The notes: generated by a model not told the origin, from the sequence alone. Counted from the first letter of the stretch, positions 1 to 11,500 are shown. The stretch is 64,000 nt of DNA from Plazaster borealis (GCA_021014325.1 CM037476.1:15164827-15228826), one strand, 5' to 3'. Numbers and translations: made by a program.

Positions 1-27
1 TTCAAACTTGTAATCTTAAAAGACAGA

Positions 28-560
28 GGGTGCGCAAGTGTTGGGCACCGCGCGCCACTGCTGCGGTGTCGTCAGTGCTTATGCACAGAGACACGAGAAA
101 AGCATGTTCCTTTTCACTCTCTATGGAAATTAGATGTTTTCCTCAACGACTTACACAATTTCATTGACAGGACATCATGATATACCAATGTAGATCACTG
201 ACCACAAATATTTGCAACTAAATATAAACCGAATCATCCTGAAAACGGTGCATGTCTTAGGTGAGTTTAAGGGTCATAGACGCGGAAACTGCATAGTCGC
301 ATAGTTTAATGCGTTGCATCGGCAAGGTATTTTGTCAGAATTTCAGTATTTTACTTTCTGCTTAATTTAAAAAATGTATCAAGAATGTAGTACATCGTTA
401 TATCATAAAGCCATGTCATGGAAATTGCATAGATTGTCGAGGAAGACATTCAATTCCCATAAAAAGAGAAAAGGGAAACGATTTTCTCGTGTCTTTGTGC
501 ACAAAAATAGGCACATGTACACCGCAGCATGGCGCGCGCGGTGCCAAGCACTTGCGCGCC
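28..560. repeat. Inverted-repeat element
   Basis: The segment near 28-125 reappears as its imperfect reverse complement near 465-560. Shared landmarks are GCGCAAGTG, GGCACCGCGCGC, GCTGCGGTGT and GACACGAGAAAA. About 340 bp lie between the arms. This explains the short open frames read on both strands here. It looks like a nonautonomous foldback element; no transposase is seen. Confidence 0.6.
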
Positions 561-787
561 CGGATTGGTGTATAAGATGGGGAAGTACTGATCGAGGCGA
601 ATTCGAGACTTGGAGCCGGTGATGCGTGTAATAATCTTACTAGAAATCTTGGGTCGGTAGAAAGCCAAAGGCTTATTTGACTCGTCTCATCAAATACTTA
701 AATGCAGACACAATAGAGGGGTATTAGCTGCAGACAATGAAGTTAAAAGTGAGGAGCACTACTTAATAACGAGATACAAATTTACAA

Positions 788-1081
788 TCAAGGTTTTTCC
801 TGGTTGATAGAAGGAGCTAAGACAATCTCATTTGATAAGTTGTTCCAATGGTCAACAACTTGATGAGAGAAGCTGTACTTCCGAACATGAAGTCTGCAAT
901 GCTGTTTGTAAAGCTCCTTGTTATGGCCCCTAGTAGTAGAATGAATAAAATACAATTGAAAGGTCTCCACATGGTCGATGTCATTCAAGATCTTGTAGAC
1001 CTGGATCATGTCAGCTCTTAAACGACGATATTCAAGTGTAGGTAGCCCAAGTGCCGTCAGCCTTTCTTGGAAAGATTTATC
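788..1081 (-). pseudogene. Non-LTR retrotransposon reverse transcriptase, C-terminal fragment
   Basis: Read on the minus strand from about 1081, the frame gives SFQERLTALGLPTLEYRRLR followed directly by ADMIQVYKILNDIDHVE, then a TRGHNKELYKQHCRL segment and VVDHWNNLSNEIVLAPSIN before a stop at 788. This order (ERL..LGLP.L.YRR.R.DMI..YKI, then RGH..KL, then W..L) is the well-known tail of Jockey/CR1-type reverse transcriptase proteins in marine invertebrates. Only about 97 codons remain; the endonuclease and catalytic RT core are absent. The fragment is a dead 5'-truncated copy, as is usual for such elements. Confidence 0.75.
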
Positions 1082-1129
1082 ATTAAGTCCGGTGAGTAAC
1101 TTTGTTGCTTGCGCTGCACTGACTAAAAT

Positions 1130-1460
1130 ACAGATTTACGGAGTACAGTGCGAAATAGCTAGTTTACATGACACTCAGAATGTAGTTATTAAAATTGGAA
1201 ACAAGGTTTTTAGGCCTAGTAAGTGTAAGCTGACTTCAGATATTATACAACAATGTAACGTTGCCACGTGGTGCAAGTTCGATAACCTCAACCCCTTCAG
1301 GCGTGGGCCTTGTGAATTTATCTTGTCAGGTAATAACCCAGGAAAGGGGATGGAAGTTAAAATAGAACTTACTGTCAATGGCTTTTTACACGACAGATAC
1401 GTGCATATTAATCACAATATCATAAAGAAAGTATTTGTACTTTTTTATATTCTTTTGTAA
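1130..1460 (+). CDS. Open frame with weak SUEL-type lectin resemblance
   Basis: A plus-strand frame stays open from before 1130 to the stop at 1458-1460. It encodes about 109 residues with evenly spaced cysteines. The stretch IIQQCNVATWCKFDNLNPF followed by RRGPC has the spacing of the second half of SUEL/rhamnose-binding lectin domains (V..(R/Q)C....C.......F..PC), and VVIKIGN could match the VISI strand. The YGR sugar-binding motif is missing. It abuts the reverse transcriptase tail on the opposite strand, so it may be a captured exon, a decayed gene or chance. No convincing splice sites bound it. Treat as hypothetical. Confidence 0.3.
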
Positions 1461-3100
1461 AACGCCCGATCACACATTGTGGCTCGCCAATCAGAACAGC
1501 CGTAAAATGTTTGTAGTCTGTATTGACCAATGAGAACGCTCTACTATCGGTATCAGGGGAGCACAAAATGGCCGACTCGTCTGCAGACGAATTTCCATTG
1601 TGCATTTAGGAACATGTACCACACATTGATATAAAAAACATGCTCAGTACCGTGGTACCACGAAGCTGGGCCTCTGGTACAAAAGCCCCGTTAAACCGAA
1701 CGCTCGTTAAATTGGTGGTCTCAATGTTAATCATTATTTTCTATAACGATTTATCGCAGGCAGTAATGAGTAAGTACGTTCTACTAATCACAAACTGTCG
1801 AGACTCTGGTTACAAATTTTTCGCTCTATGCGCTCTCATTTTACACAGGTTTTCCCTTGACATTTTCATCCAGAGGGAAAGAGTGGGCGGGGAGACTCAT
1901 AGAAGCCTCAAACCACAATCAAGGTAGCAATGTATACTCTGGAAGTAACAGCACCACCCCCTCTTTCCCTGTTTAAGGGGGGGGGGGCAGGGAGGAGGTG
2001 AACAAACTAATCATTATAGCCATGTGCAATTATACAAGGAGATCTCTGTACGTGTATATTGCATCTTGCTATGATTCATGCACCCATGGGGGGATGGATC
2101 AGCCTTATCAACCAGAAGCAATCGCGGTTACCATAATGTCCGTTTTCCATGGCCGGGTATTTCCACCCCAAAAGCTCGTGGGGCTTCCGCGGCTGTACTC
2201 CCCGTGTTAAAAACCTCTCAAGCCCCCCAGGTTGGATTAAATGCCGTGGTCGGTCATCTTTTGGCCGTGGTTTTGCAGAAAAGGGGCCGACTGTGGGAAA
2301 TTACTCGTTGTGGTGCCGGAAAGCCGTCGGAAATTTCTGTAATTATTGTCAGCGTGAGTGAAAGTGAATTGATGAAAATGGGGGAAGGGGGTTTCTGGGT
2401 GTGGCTGATCGAGTGTGCGTGGGTGAAGGGTACGTGATAAGGGTGTATAGATGTTCATGTGTAGTGATATCTGTGCACAGGGTTATGCTCTTAAAATTGG
2501 AAGATTTGTTAATCAACGAAGAGATATAATGGAATTTTTCTCTATTGATCTTTACACTAAAGTCCAAGAAACGCAAGCAAATTCTTAAACGCCAATACGC
2601 CATCTTAGCCCTGTAGACTTGTGTCAAGATAGTCCACGATGGTGCAACCAGGGGGAAACAGGGGGCGGTAGCACCCCCTGCTCAACACCATTGTCGTCCC
2701 CCCCCCCCTGCCCCCAAAGAGATTGAAAAAAATGCATAAGTTAATGGTTCAATATAACACATTAAAATGTGCCCCTTCCGAAATTATGTCTCTGCCCCTG
2801 TACTTAACACATCTTCCCATGAACTTTGTACAAGCATTTATGGAGCACCCCGGTCTTCCAATTTCCATGTAGACCTTTTTTCCCTTTTTTCTTTTTCTTG
2901 TCTGTCTCCATAAGGTAGCGAATTATGACCACAGAAACACACACACGTCCCAAAAATGAAAATGTAAGGCATTGCCACTGATAGTCCGGCATCGTCACGT
3001 CATGACCCAATTTAAGCTTGTGACCTGATGGGGGAAATGACCTTCATTCAAGGGCCGCTCTCTTTCCGCAAAGACCCCAAACAGCCCGGCACCTCCAGCA
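1461..3100. other. No gene seen
   Basis: AT-rich intergenic DNA with a G-run near 1978-1987 and a C-run near 2698-2708. Open frames here, up to 119 codons at 2078-2437, have composition and overlap typical of chance and show no domain or splice context. Confidence 0.5.
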
Positions 3101-3420
3101 GAGCACTGATCACAAGGCAGGATGTAATGCATTTAAACCCAGCTCCGGGGATGAGAGCAGATGGAAAGAGGAAAAGACCGAGGGTCAATGAGCTCATTTC
3201 CACGGTGCTGACAGAGTGCCTTACCCCGCCCCCCTGCTGACGGCCGAGGAGTCGATGCTTGTTTTAAGGGTTGGTGAGCTTCCTCGTGAAACAGACCATG
3301 ATGGCATGGATGGGGCTGGAGGGGGTGGGGAGGCATTGTCCCCGGGGGCCGGGATGGGTGTCGTCTGCTCTCATAACAGTTTCCTTCCAATTCAGAGGAC
3401 GTCCACATCAATATTCTGAT
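3100..3420 (+). other. Possible exon or pseudogene split by a C-run
   Basis: A GC-rich patch carries two adjacent plus-strand frames. The first ends GKRKRPRVNELISTVLTECL then TPPPC and a stop at 3238-3240. The second, one frame over, continues PLLTAEESMLVLRVGELPRE and TDHDGMDGAGGGGEALSPG to about 3400. They meet at a run of six C near 3229-3234. The composition looks more coding-like than the surroundings, but I recognise no family, so this is only a candidate. Confidence 0.2.
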
Positions 3421-4111
3421 TGTATTTTTGGCCATGCACTTTGCGTGTTCAAGCTTCAGACAGAAACAGTCAAGCTCAAACTGTCCCGCATCTTGTAGAC
3501 TGAGTGCAGATTAAATCAAGATCAAACGGGCTAGATTTCCTGTATGGAGAACTGATGCACCCGAACTCCATCCTGCGTGAATGTATCACATGATTCTCCC
3601 GACAGATAAGGCACATCGTTTGTTATTTATAGAATTTTCTATGTGAACTTATTAGTGACAAATTTGCTAGAATCCTGCAATCACAAATCACACATCGTCC
3701 GCCCCACATTATAGGCATAGATACTGAATATTGAATCGAGAGACAAATGTCATTTGCTCCCGCAAGCTTTGGTTCAGGGATTGATGACTGGGGCAAGTAC
3801 GAAATTGTATAGTAACGTAGCCTTCCATGAATAATAAGCAGTCAATACTTTTAAGTTGCAATCAACGAGATAACTTTTATTTGTATGTAACATCGCAATG
3901 TAACTGGGACTGGACGCACAACTAGTAGCAGTGTAATAACAAGTAGCGAATAGGCCCCCTGGCATGACGTCACGAGCCGAAACAGCGTCCTCACTGAGGT
4001 CAATGAATTATTGGCTGGGAGTTGTGTGCGGCGCGTACACGCGTGGGCGTTTCCATTGTTTGACCTCAGCGATGGCAGCCGCCGATGCAAGGGGTCTAGA
4101 GTCCTTATGGG

Positions 4112-4262
4112 CTTTTTCCAAACCTCGGCTTGGGGCTCCGGCTCCGGGCTCTGGGCTCCGTTGGATGTTGGAAACACCGTGCAAAATGTACACAGCTCCA
4201 AAATTGATGATGGAGCCCAAGCCGGGGCTGGAGCCCAAAGCCGAGGTTTGGAAAAGACCCCC
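4112..4262. repeat. Short hairpin element, copy 1
   Basis: TTTTTCCAAACCTCGGCTTG at the left is matched in reverse complement by CCGAGGTTTGGAAAAGACC at the right, with GGCTCC/GGAGCC tracts between. A diverged copy lies at 27820-27951. Probably a miniature inverted-repeat element. Confidence 0.6.
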
Positions 4263-4313
4263 TCAGGTCTCCTTGTCAAATTCTGACCCAGAATTTTGTT
4301 TTTCTTTTAAGGG

Positions 4314-4704
4314 TTAAAGACACTGGACACTATTGGTAATATTGTCAAAGACCAGTCTTCTCACTTGGTGTATCTCAACATAAGCATAAAATAACAAACC
4401 TGTGAAAATTTGAGCTCAATATTGGTCGTCGAAGTTGCGAGATAATAATGCAAGAAAAAAACACCCTTGTCACACGAAGTTGTGTGCTTTCAGATGCTTG
4501 ATTTCGAGACCTCAAAATCTAATTCCGAGGTCTCGAAATCAAATTCGTGGAAAATTACTTCTTTCTCGAAAACTACGTTACTTCAGAGGGAGCCGTTTCT
4601 CACAATGTTTTATACTATCAACAGCTCCCCATTAGTCGTTACCAAGTAAGGTTTTATGCCAATAATTATTTTGAGTAATTACCAATAGTGTCCACTGCCT
4701 TTAA
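4314..4704 (+). repeat. TTAA-flanked miniature element, copy 1
   Basis: The element starts TTAA-AGACACTGGACACTATT and ends with the near reverse complement, AATAGTGTCCACTGCCT-TTAA. About 383 bp lie between the TTAA sites. An inner palindrome, GATTTCGAGACCTC with GAGGTCTCGAAATC, lies near 4500-4531. A full second copy is at 44646-45031. A TTAA target duplication is known from piggyBac and some other DNA transposons; no transposase is encoded. Confidence 0.85.
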
Positions 4705-5595
4705 GAAAGTCAAACCCAAATTTCGGATCAACATTTTCCAGAATCTGATCTGAGTCAAAAGCAAAATCGCTGACCCAATTTTCGGGAATATGGTCATGTC
4801 GACCCTTAGGTGGCTCCCTCTCAGGCCTGGATCCGAGTCAGATCTGACCCAGGAAAGTTCAGAGTGTACTCGCAGTATTAAGTCCATGTAGCACCAGGAT
4901 CCCTTCTTATAGTATGTGCTACACAGGCAGAAGCCATGCAATTTGATCAAGGATGGCGAAGATGTATTTTTATTTACCCTTGAGATGCAAACCAACAATC
5001 TCCTCAAATTATAAAACGCACAGCCAATCTCAATTAAATGGTGTCATTGTCAATACTCGTGCAATCGAGGTATACCCATCCCCCATGGACCCAGAGGGAA
5101 GTTCAAGGTCTCATCCAGGGTCTTCCCGTCTCATTCCATGTGCCGTTCCAGGAGAGCAAAAGACGGGGGCTTGGGGCCCTGCGACACGCTCAGTTTCACG
5201 GAAAGGCACTCCCCCATTGACGGAACCTATAGTTCCTGTAGAACAGAGTCATGTACCCTTTTTTTTCATTCCAACATGACTAATCAGAAGTAATGTTTTG
5301 ACGTGATGATGGAGATTTTTTTGTTGAGGAATTCAGTGGGTCGGTTCCCCGACCCCTTTATGACGTCCACTGATACAGACTGTGGATTATAATTATTATC
5401 ATGCAATAGTTCCTGAGGCCACCAGGATTCCATCTTGCCACACGTAATTTCCAGGTGATGTAATGTAGGCTAGTGTTTCAACCTGTAGAACCTTTGCACT
5501 TACGTCACACGTGGTTTCTGCCCCCATGGTCTGCCATTTTGGGAGTCAAATTGCATGTCAAGATAATGGTGTGCCCAAAACGTGCACGACTCGGT

Positions 5596-5753
5596 TAAGC
5601 CGTATCCGAATTGGCGGCTACAGCTACGACTATGACTGTTGCTAAGGGTGTTGCTGAGGACGTACCAGTAGTATACTTCAACACGCGATGACGCGGAAAT
5701 CCAGCCAGCCATAGCCGTAGCTGATGTAGCCGCCAAATTCGGACTCTGTCTTA
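5596..5753. repeat. GCTACG hairpin element, copy 1
   Basis: Left end TAAGCCGTATCCGAATTGGC and right end GCCAAATTCGGACTCTGTC form terminal inverted repeats, continuing inward as GGCTACAGCTACGACT and its complement. The internal marker GTTGCTAAGGGTGTTGCT recurs in the copies at 43824-43969 and 35058-35165. Confidence 0.75.
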
Positions 5754-5860
5754 CACACGGGGGAACCACTGCCTCCCGCATAGTGGTGCAACCAAGTTAT
5801 CGTGCATGGGTGAAAACGTCAGATAAATTTGGTCAACAGTTACGGGGCCCGAAAACACCT

Positions 5861-6025
5861 GGGCCCAATTTCATCAAGCTGTTTAGCAGAATGAGCGGGG
5901 TACCAGTCACAGCAATGGCAACTGTATGGTATTTTGGCTGGTAGGGGTAACCTGTTTTTCTTAAGCAAGAGTTTTCTGTGTTTAGCAAGTTTTTGTGCTT
6001 ATATGCTGTATGAAAATTGGCCCTG
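5861..6025. repeat. GGGCC-AATTTCAT inverted-repeat family
   Basis: Ends GGGCCCAATTTCATCAAGCT and AGCTGTATGAAAATTGGCCCT-like sequence are inverted. The interior is built from variants of TTAGCA and GCTAAGCA. Relatives are seen at 14432-14595, 22611-22955, 25741-25961, 39853-40020 and 49388-49521. Miniature element; no coding capacity. Confidence 0.65.
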
Positions 6026-6497
6026 ATGTGCACATGATGCGCCACACATCGTTTTAAGATGTTCGTACAAATTGCACATTTTGACAATGTCACTATTGCT
6101 CGTAATGCATTATGCGAGGTTTACGGGGTGTATCTCTTACATTGCTCGGAAGACTAATTAATGACCCATCCATATTATTTAGAGGCATCCGGTAGAGGGC
6201 GGGCGATTCCATGGCAACACCTTGACTTCAAGGTTTTATAATGACTGTGAAACAGGTGTGGATTAGTATGAAGTTCTGGCTCTGAGAGACAAACGATTTC
6301 GTCTTTTCTTTTCATTTCCTTCAGAGGGATTCGAAACAAAAGTTCAGTCCAGGTTCGTAATAAAATGATGATTCGTCTTTTGCACTTTGTATTTCATCGA
6401 ATTAACTAAGAATAATGTCATTATGTACCGGTAATTGATAAAACATGACACGTGTTTTTGTTAGTAATTCAATACCCGCTGATCTGTTGATTGGTCT

Positions 6498-6650
6498 AGG
6501 CACTGAACACGTTTGGAAATTGTCAAAGACCAGTGCTCTCATTTGGTGTATCCCAACATATGCATAAAATAACAAGCCTGTGAAAATTTGGGCTCAATTG
6601 GTCATAGAAGTTGCAATAAAATGATGAAAGAAAAAACACCCTAATTGTTG
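6498..6650 (+). repeat. Partial relative of the TTAA miniature element
   Basis: The stretch AATTGTCAAAGACCAGT, then TGCATAAAATAACAAGCCTG, then TGAAAATTTGGGCTCAA follows the same order as the first half of the 4314 and 44646 elements, but starts GGCACTGAACACGTTTGG. It breaks off near AAAACACCC and lacks the right end. Confidence 0.65.
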
Positions 6651-6877
6651 TATAAATTAAAAATGGCCGGGAAAACCTGTTATTAGTGTTAAATTTCCTG
6701 TGCAATTATCAGACACATTTTTACGGAAGCTAAAAGTGACCATCCGTGCTTACGTGTCTCTGAGCTACATTATCGTTCCGTATTTCAAGATAACGTGGTG
6801 GAACCAGACACATCTACGGACTTGTTCTTAGTCCTGAAATAATTAAGTTTGGAAGAATAAAAAATCAGATTGTAACC

Positions 6878-7424
6878 TTAAAGGCATCGAACACGTTTGG
6901 TTATGACTCATTTGGTAAGTACAATTTATGGCAATAAAAACGTGGTAAGAAGTACAGCAGCTTTGGATATAATGCATTTTGAGAGACTTTTTACTTCGAA
7001 GGACTGCGGTTATGGAAAACATATGTCGCTTTCTATCCCCAAAATATTTTGAATATTGAGAAGCGTATACGGTAACGCTTCTCAGAGTGTGTATTCCAAT
7101 GCAGATTATTCATCCTGCGTCGACATAACCGCAAATTTCATTTCAAAAGATGGTAGCGTTTTTGAGATATTGCTGAAAATCTGGAGCGGTTACGCCACGC
7201 AGGAAGAATAAACTGCATTGGAATACACACTCTAAGAAGCGTTACGGTCTCTTAGATTCAAATTTTTGGGGACAAAAAGTGATATCTTTTTCCATTACCG
7301 CAGCACTTCGAAGTGAAAAGTCTTCGAAATTCATTATACTATCCAAAGCTGCTGTATTTCTAACCAATTAAATGTTTTATTGCAATTACATTTCAGAGTC
7401 ATTACCAAACGACGTTACCTTTAA
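6878..7424. repeat. 547-bp TTAA-flanked foldback element
   Basis: The outer ends are TTAA-AGGCATCGAACACGTTTGG and CCAAACGACGTTACCT-TTAA. The arms continue inward for about 240 bp: TACAGCAGCTTTGGATATAA pairs with its complement near 7337-7358, and GTGTGTATTCCAATGCAG near 7087 with its complement near 7211. The loop is near 7130-7195. No open frame of note. The ends resemble the 6498 repeat, so the families are related. Confidence 0.8.
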
Positions 7425-7977
7425 TCTGCCGGTACCTATACACAATTTCAAATTTAGAACCAACAATAATAAAATTGTAGAGTTTTAATAGAAATGGGGA
7501 AGTTTAGATTGTTAACATAAATACCATGTTTATTTCTAATTAACATGAACAGTTGTTTATATCAATTCTGATAAATAACAAATTGTTAACTCTAATTGTT
7601 TTAATTCTAGATAATTAATGTAGTATTATCATTTTCAAGAAGATTTTTTAAAACATTTTGTAACTTGTTGATAGTAATAACAACGGTTCGTTCACAAATT
7701 AGAAACTGCATTGAATCATATTAGGCCTATTATTTTTCAAAAAATTTTTTTTCATTTACCCCCCCCCCCCTCCAAACAAAAAATGCAAACAAAAAAACCT
7801 TAACAGCTGTCTCCGCGCGCGCGTGATCGTAAATCTAGACGATGGTGGCGCTGCTTGGTTGTGCTGAAGATTTTTTGAGGACAAAAATCCTCTGTATTGC
7901 TTAATGTTGAATTAGTCACTCCTGGCAATGCTGTGTATATCTGAAGAATCGTCACGTTCAAAATTATTGGAAACCCA
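7425..7977. other. AT-rich intergenic DNA
   Basis: No gene seen. A C-run is at 7760-7771. TTTATT at 7529-7534 reads AATAAA on the minus strand and could serve as a polyadenylation signal for the minus-strand gene ending at 8421 or its candidate extra exon. Confidence 0.4.
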
Positions 7978-8205
7978 CTAATTGATAAACCTACTATTTA
8001 AGATGTTTTGGGGGAAATCGTGGTTATCGGGAGCCAGCGTCCACAGGTTCGATGACGCACAACCTTTTCCCTGTGGAAGAAAGTCTGAACTGCGTTTCAC
8101 CACATTGTTATCGAAGCGTGCGGTGGTGAGGCTGGGGGTCGATGCGTCACAGACTGCGGCCACTTGTGTTCCATTTGTGGTGTTATTTTGGGTGAATTCG
8201 GTCAA
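7978..8205 (-). CDS. Candidate alternative 3' exon of the poly-Q gene
   Basis: On the minus strand, after a possible acceptor (CCATTCTTCAGCTAG), a frame runs LTEFTQNNTTNGTQVAAVCD onward for 75 codons to a TAG at 7978. First codon positions are purine-rich, and the T/N/Q-rich content matches the neighbouring gene. It would join in phase 0 to a weak donor (CGCATT|GTGAAA) just before the stop of the upstream exon, replacing its last three residues. The opposite strand is also open, so coding status is uncertain. Confidence 0.35.
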   Translation of the reverse strand: MTEFTQNNTTNGTQVAAVCDASTPSLTTARFDNNVVKRSSDFLPQGKGCASSNLWTLAPDNHDFPQNILNSRFIN

Positions 8206-8420
8206 CTAGCTGAAGAATGGTGCTTTCTGAATGCCCGTACTGCTCCCTCTGCCTCCGATGATTGGAATAATAAAATACTTGAAAACTGAACAACTTTTGA
8301 ACGTACATCACAATCATCACGATAGGCATATTAAACTAAGATTTTACAGAATTGTCAACATTGTTTTGTGTTAATCAGGATAACTGGAGCACTGTTTGTG
8401 GTTATAATTATTTGTTTTTG

Positions 8421-8490
8421 CTAAGTTAGTTTCACAATGCGCTGTCGAGTCTGAAAGGTTTGATGCTGCTGCTTCTGCTTCTGCTGCTGC

Positions 8491-8529
<39 letters not shown>

Positions 8530-11500
8530 GGTTGTTGTTGTCGTTGCAGCTGCTGCTGTTGTTGTTGTTGTTGTTGTTGTTGCAGCTGCTGTTGCTGCTG
8601 CTGCTGCTGTTGGTGTTGTTGTTGGTGGTCGTGTTGTTGTTGTGGTGGTGGTGGTTGTTGTTGTTGTTGTTGTTGCTGCTGTTGCTGCTGCTGTGGTTGT
8701 TGCTGCTGCTGTTGTTGTTGTTGCTGTTGTTGCCCAGCGATGTTGTTGCTGTTGTTGTTGTTGTTGTTGCTATAATTGTTGTTGTTGTTGTGTGTTAGAT
8801 AATGAGCCCGCGTAGGGTGCCATTGGTTCACCAGCTGATGTTGTAGTTGACCCTGCTGATGCCGCAGTTGTGGATGTGGCAGTTGGCAATGTCCACGTGG
8901 TGGTTGGTTGGTGCAATCGGCTGCTGGTCGCTGAGGGCGTTGTCCACCCGTTAAGTTACTTTGGTTATTCTGTAGACTGCGTACAAAGAAAACAAGATGA
9001 AAAACACACTGAGGGTAAAAAGTGTAGGCCTCCATTATATTCATTGTCAGAGCGATCAGACACTTTAAACTCAGTGCTCTCCTGAGTCCTGCAGGGAAAG
9101 AAGTTGGTACTGTATGTTATACCAAAACAAAATTACCATCTACATTTTTTACGCAAGTGAAAATGTTTTATTTTTTTTAATTTTATATTTATGTTTATAT
9201 TTTGGGGGAAATACTTACAAGTTGCTAGGCTGGGCATACACGATGCAAGGGTCTTCCAGAATAGCATTGGTTCTTTGTGTTGGATGATGTGGTATTAAAG
9301 AACCTTGGCCCTGTTGTTGCCGTTGCTGCTGATCCTGCTGACGACCAAAAGGCTGCTGTGGATGCAGCGTGCGCTGCTGCTGTTGGTACCCGTGTTGATA
9401 CTGAGGGTTACCGGTGGCCCAGCTGGGTCCATTGTACTGCATCGTGCCGGGGACCAGGGGAATGCCACTGGGACGGGGGTGCTGCACCGGACGGTACGTT
9501 AACGCCAATGGGCGTCCTCCTCCTCCTTGCTCAGCCTTTGCTCCCTGCGTTCCACTGTTTGCTCGAGCCGGCTGCATGTTGTACTGTTGCCCGTGCTGCT
9601 GCTGATGTTGCGTGGGATTTGGCTTAACGGGCTGCATGTTAGCAGTGTACGGTACGGTGCACCTGTACCTGCCGTCGTCACCTGCCTCCCGTTTCACTCC
9701 TCGAGTGGGCACCACCGCTGCTACCGGTGGCCGAGCAGGAATATCAAGTACTGGGTGATGAAGAGGACCGTTGCGTCTATTGACTCCCTCAGAGGTTGAA
9801 GTGATAACACCGGCTTGGGTTTGGTGCACGCACTGTGGTTTGGCCAAAGGCACTGCCTGGCTGGCGTTCCCCATTTCATCCCCTTCGTTGCGACGACATC
9901 TCTCTTCAGTCATCCCTTGCTGAGAAGCGGCCTCTGTTGTTGGAGGTTGATTTGTAGTCACCGGGGGCGACGGGTGGCGATGGTGAACGACCCCTTGCTC
10001 GATGACGGGGATAGGACGCTGGTCAGATTGGAACTTCCGCTTATTTGTCGTTGTCATCGGTTGCAAGGTGACACCGGCATGCAAAGTTTCCTGACAGGTT
10101 TGGTCCTCTTCTGGTGCGCGGCTACCAACCTTTTCTTCCTTTTCGCGTCCGGAGGTTGGACATTTTACCCCCGATGTTCCATTCGGCTTGACGTTCGGGT
10201 CTTTCCTTTTTTGGTCGCCGGTATCTTTACTAGCAACCCGGCGGGTGGTTGTAGTAGGTGCTCTCTCTTTTGGAACAAATGGCTTCGCAGTAAGGTACCG
10301 CTCCATGTCCATTACAGGTTTTGAGTGAGACCCCATTTTACCCGTGTCTGGATGTTGGGTGTTAGCCGTTTGTCTTTCCTGACAGTTCCGTATGTTGGTG
10401 TTGTTGCCGTGGTTTGTGTTCCCGTTGCCCACTCGCCAAGAGTCCGGTGTACCCGCTGTAGCCTTCACAGCACGGTGCACATCAGCCTGTGTCGCAGCGA
10501 CCGCTTTCGGGTGCTCCTGTCCAGGGTTGCTCCCTCTGTCTTGGACATCTCTCTGACGGCTGTGCTTGTCTTGATAACCTGTAACTTTGTTATTCCCTTG
10601 ATGAACATCCACGTAGTCTCGGGTATCACTTGTGGTCTCAACATCAGATGACCCCGGCTCGATTTTGAGTATTTCGTGAGAGTCTCTCGTCACTTGTTGC
10701 AAGACATTCGATCGATTGATGTTCAAGTGAGGGCGTGCAGGAGACACTAGTGTTGTCAGCTGAATCGGGGATGACAAGATGCCTTGTTTCTGTATAGAAA
10801 TAACAGTGGAAATGGAGACGGGCAGTTTAAAAAGTAGACCTTCACGACGTCACAATGTGACCCCATTGCTTAGTTTCTCATTCCCTGTAAGGGGTGAGGT
10901 AACGTTAACCAATTACAACCTCGTTTAGTAAATGCTTCCATTTTGTATGAAATACAATAGCCTTGCCAAGATAGATAGTACTTTGTTGTGGGCCTTGGCT
11001 CGTTTTGGGAGAGGACTATAACTTGACTAGAGGAATACTTAAACTGCAAAAACTGGGGTGTTAAAATTGACACCACTGGTGTTTTCACATGAAGATACCA
11101 AAAAAGAATCAAACTGTACACCATAGGGTGTTAAAATAACACAAATTTCTGCAAAAAACAATTACATTGGTGTTATTTTAACACACTATGATGTTAATTT
11201 TGATTCTCTCTTCGGTATCTTAAATGTGACAACACCCCATGGTGTCAATTTTAACACCCAGTTTTTGCAGTATACAATATGAGTCAGAATCAGTGACATT
11301 ATTGTATGATGAGTAGCCAAAAGGAGACAAGAATCATCCAGTTATCGTCACCTTACCTTGAGCTCCTCCTCGATACTCGTCCACGAGACGTTGAGTCGTG
11401 GTGACCACCCTCTGCTGCCATTGCTCCCCCGTCGTCGGCCGTCGAACATCCTCCGTCTTCGGACCGACTCGTGGGCTCTCCTCCATGACATCTTTGGATG

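Noticed and set aside
2078..2437. 119-codon plus-strand frame
   Set aside because: No recognisable motif, overlapped by other open frames, no splice or start support.
8460..8815. Plus-strand frames of poly-Leu and poly-Val
   Set aside because: They are the antisense readings of the CAA/CAG tract of the minus-strand gene.
9277..10651. Plus-strand frames of up to 169 codons
   Set aside because: Antisense shadows of the large, phase-consistent exon 4 of the poly-Q gene.
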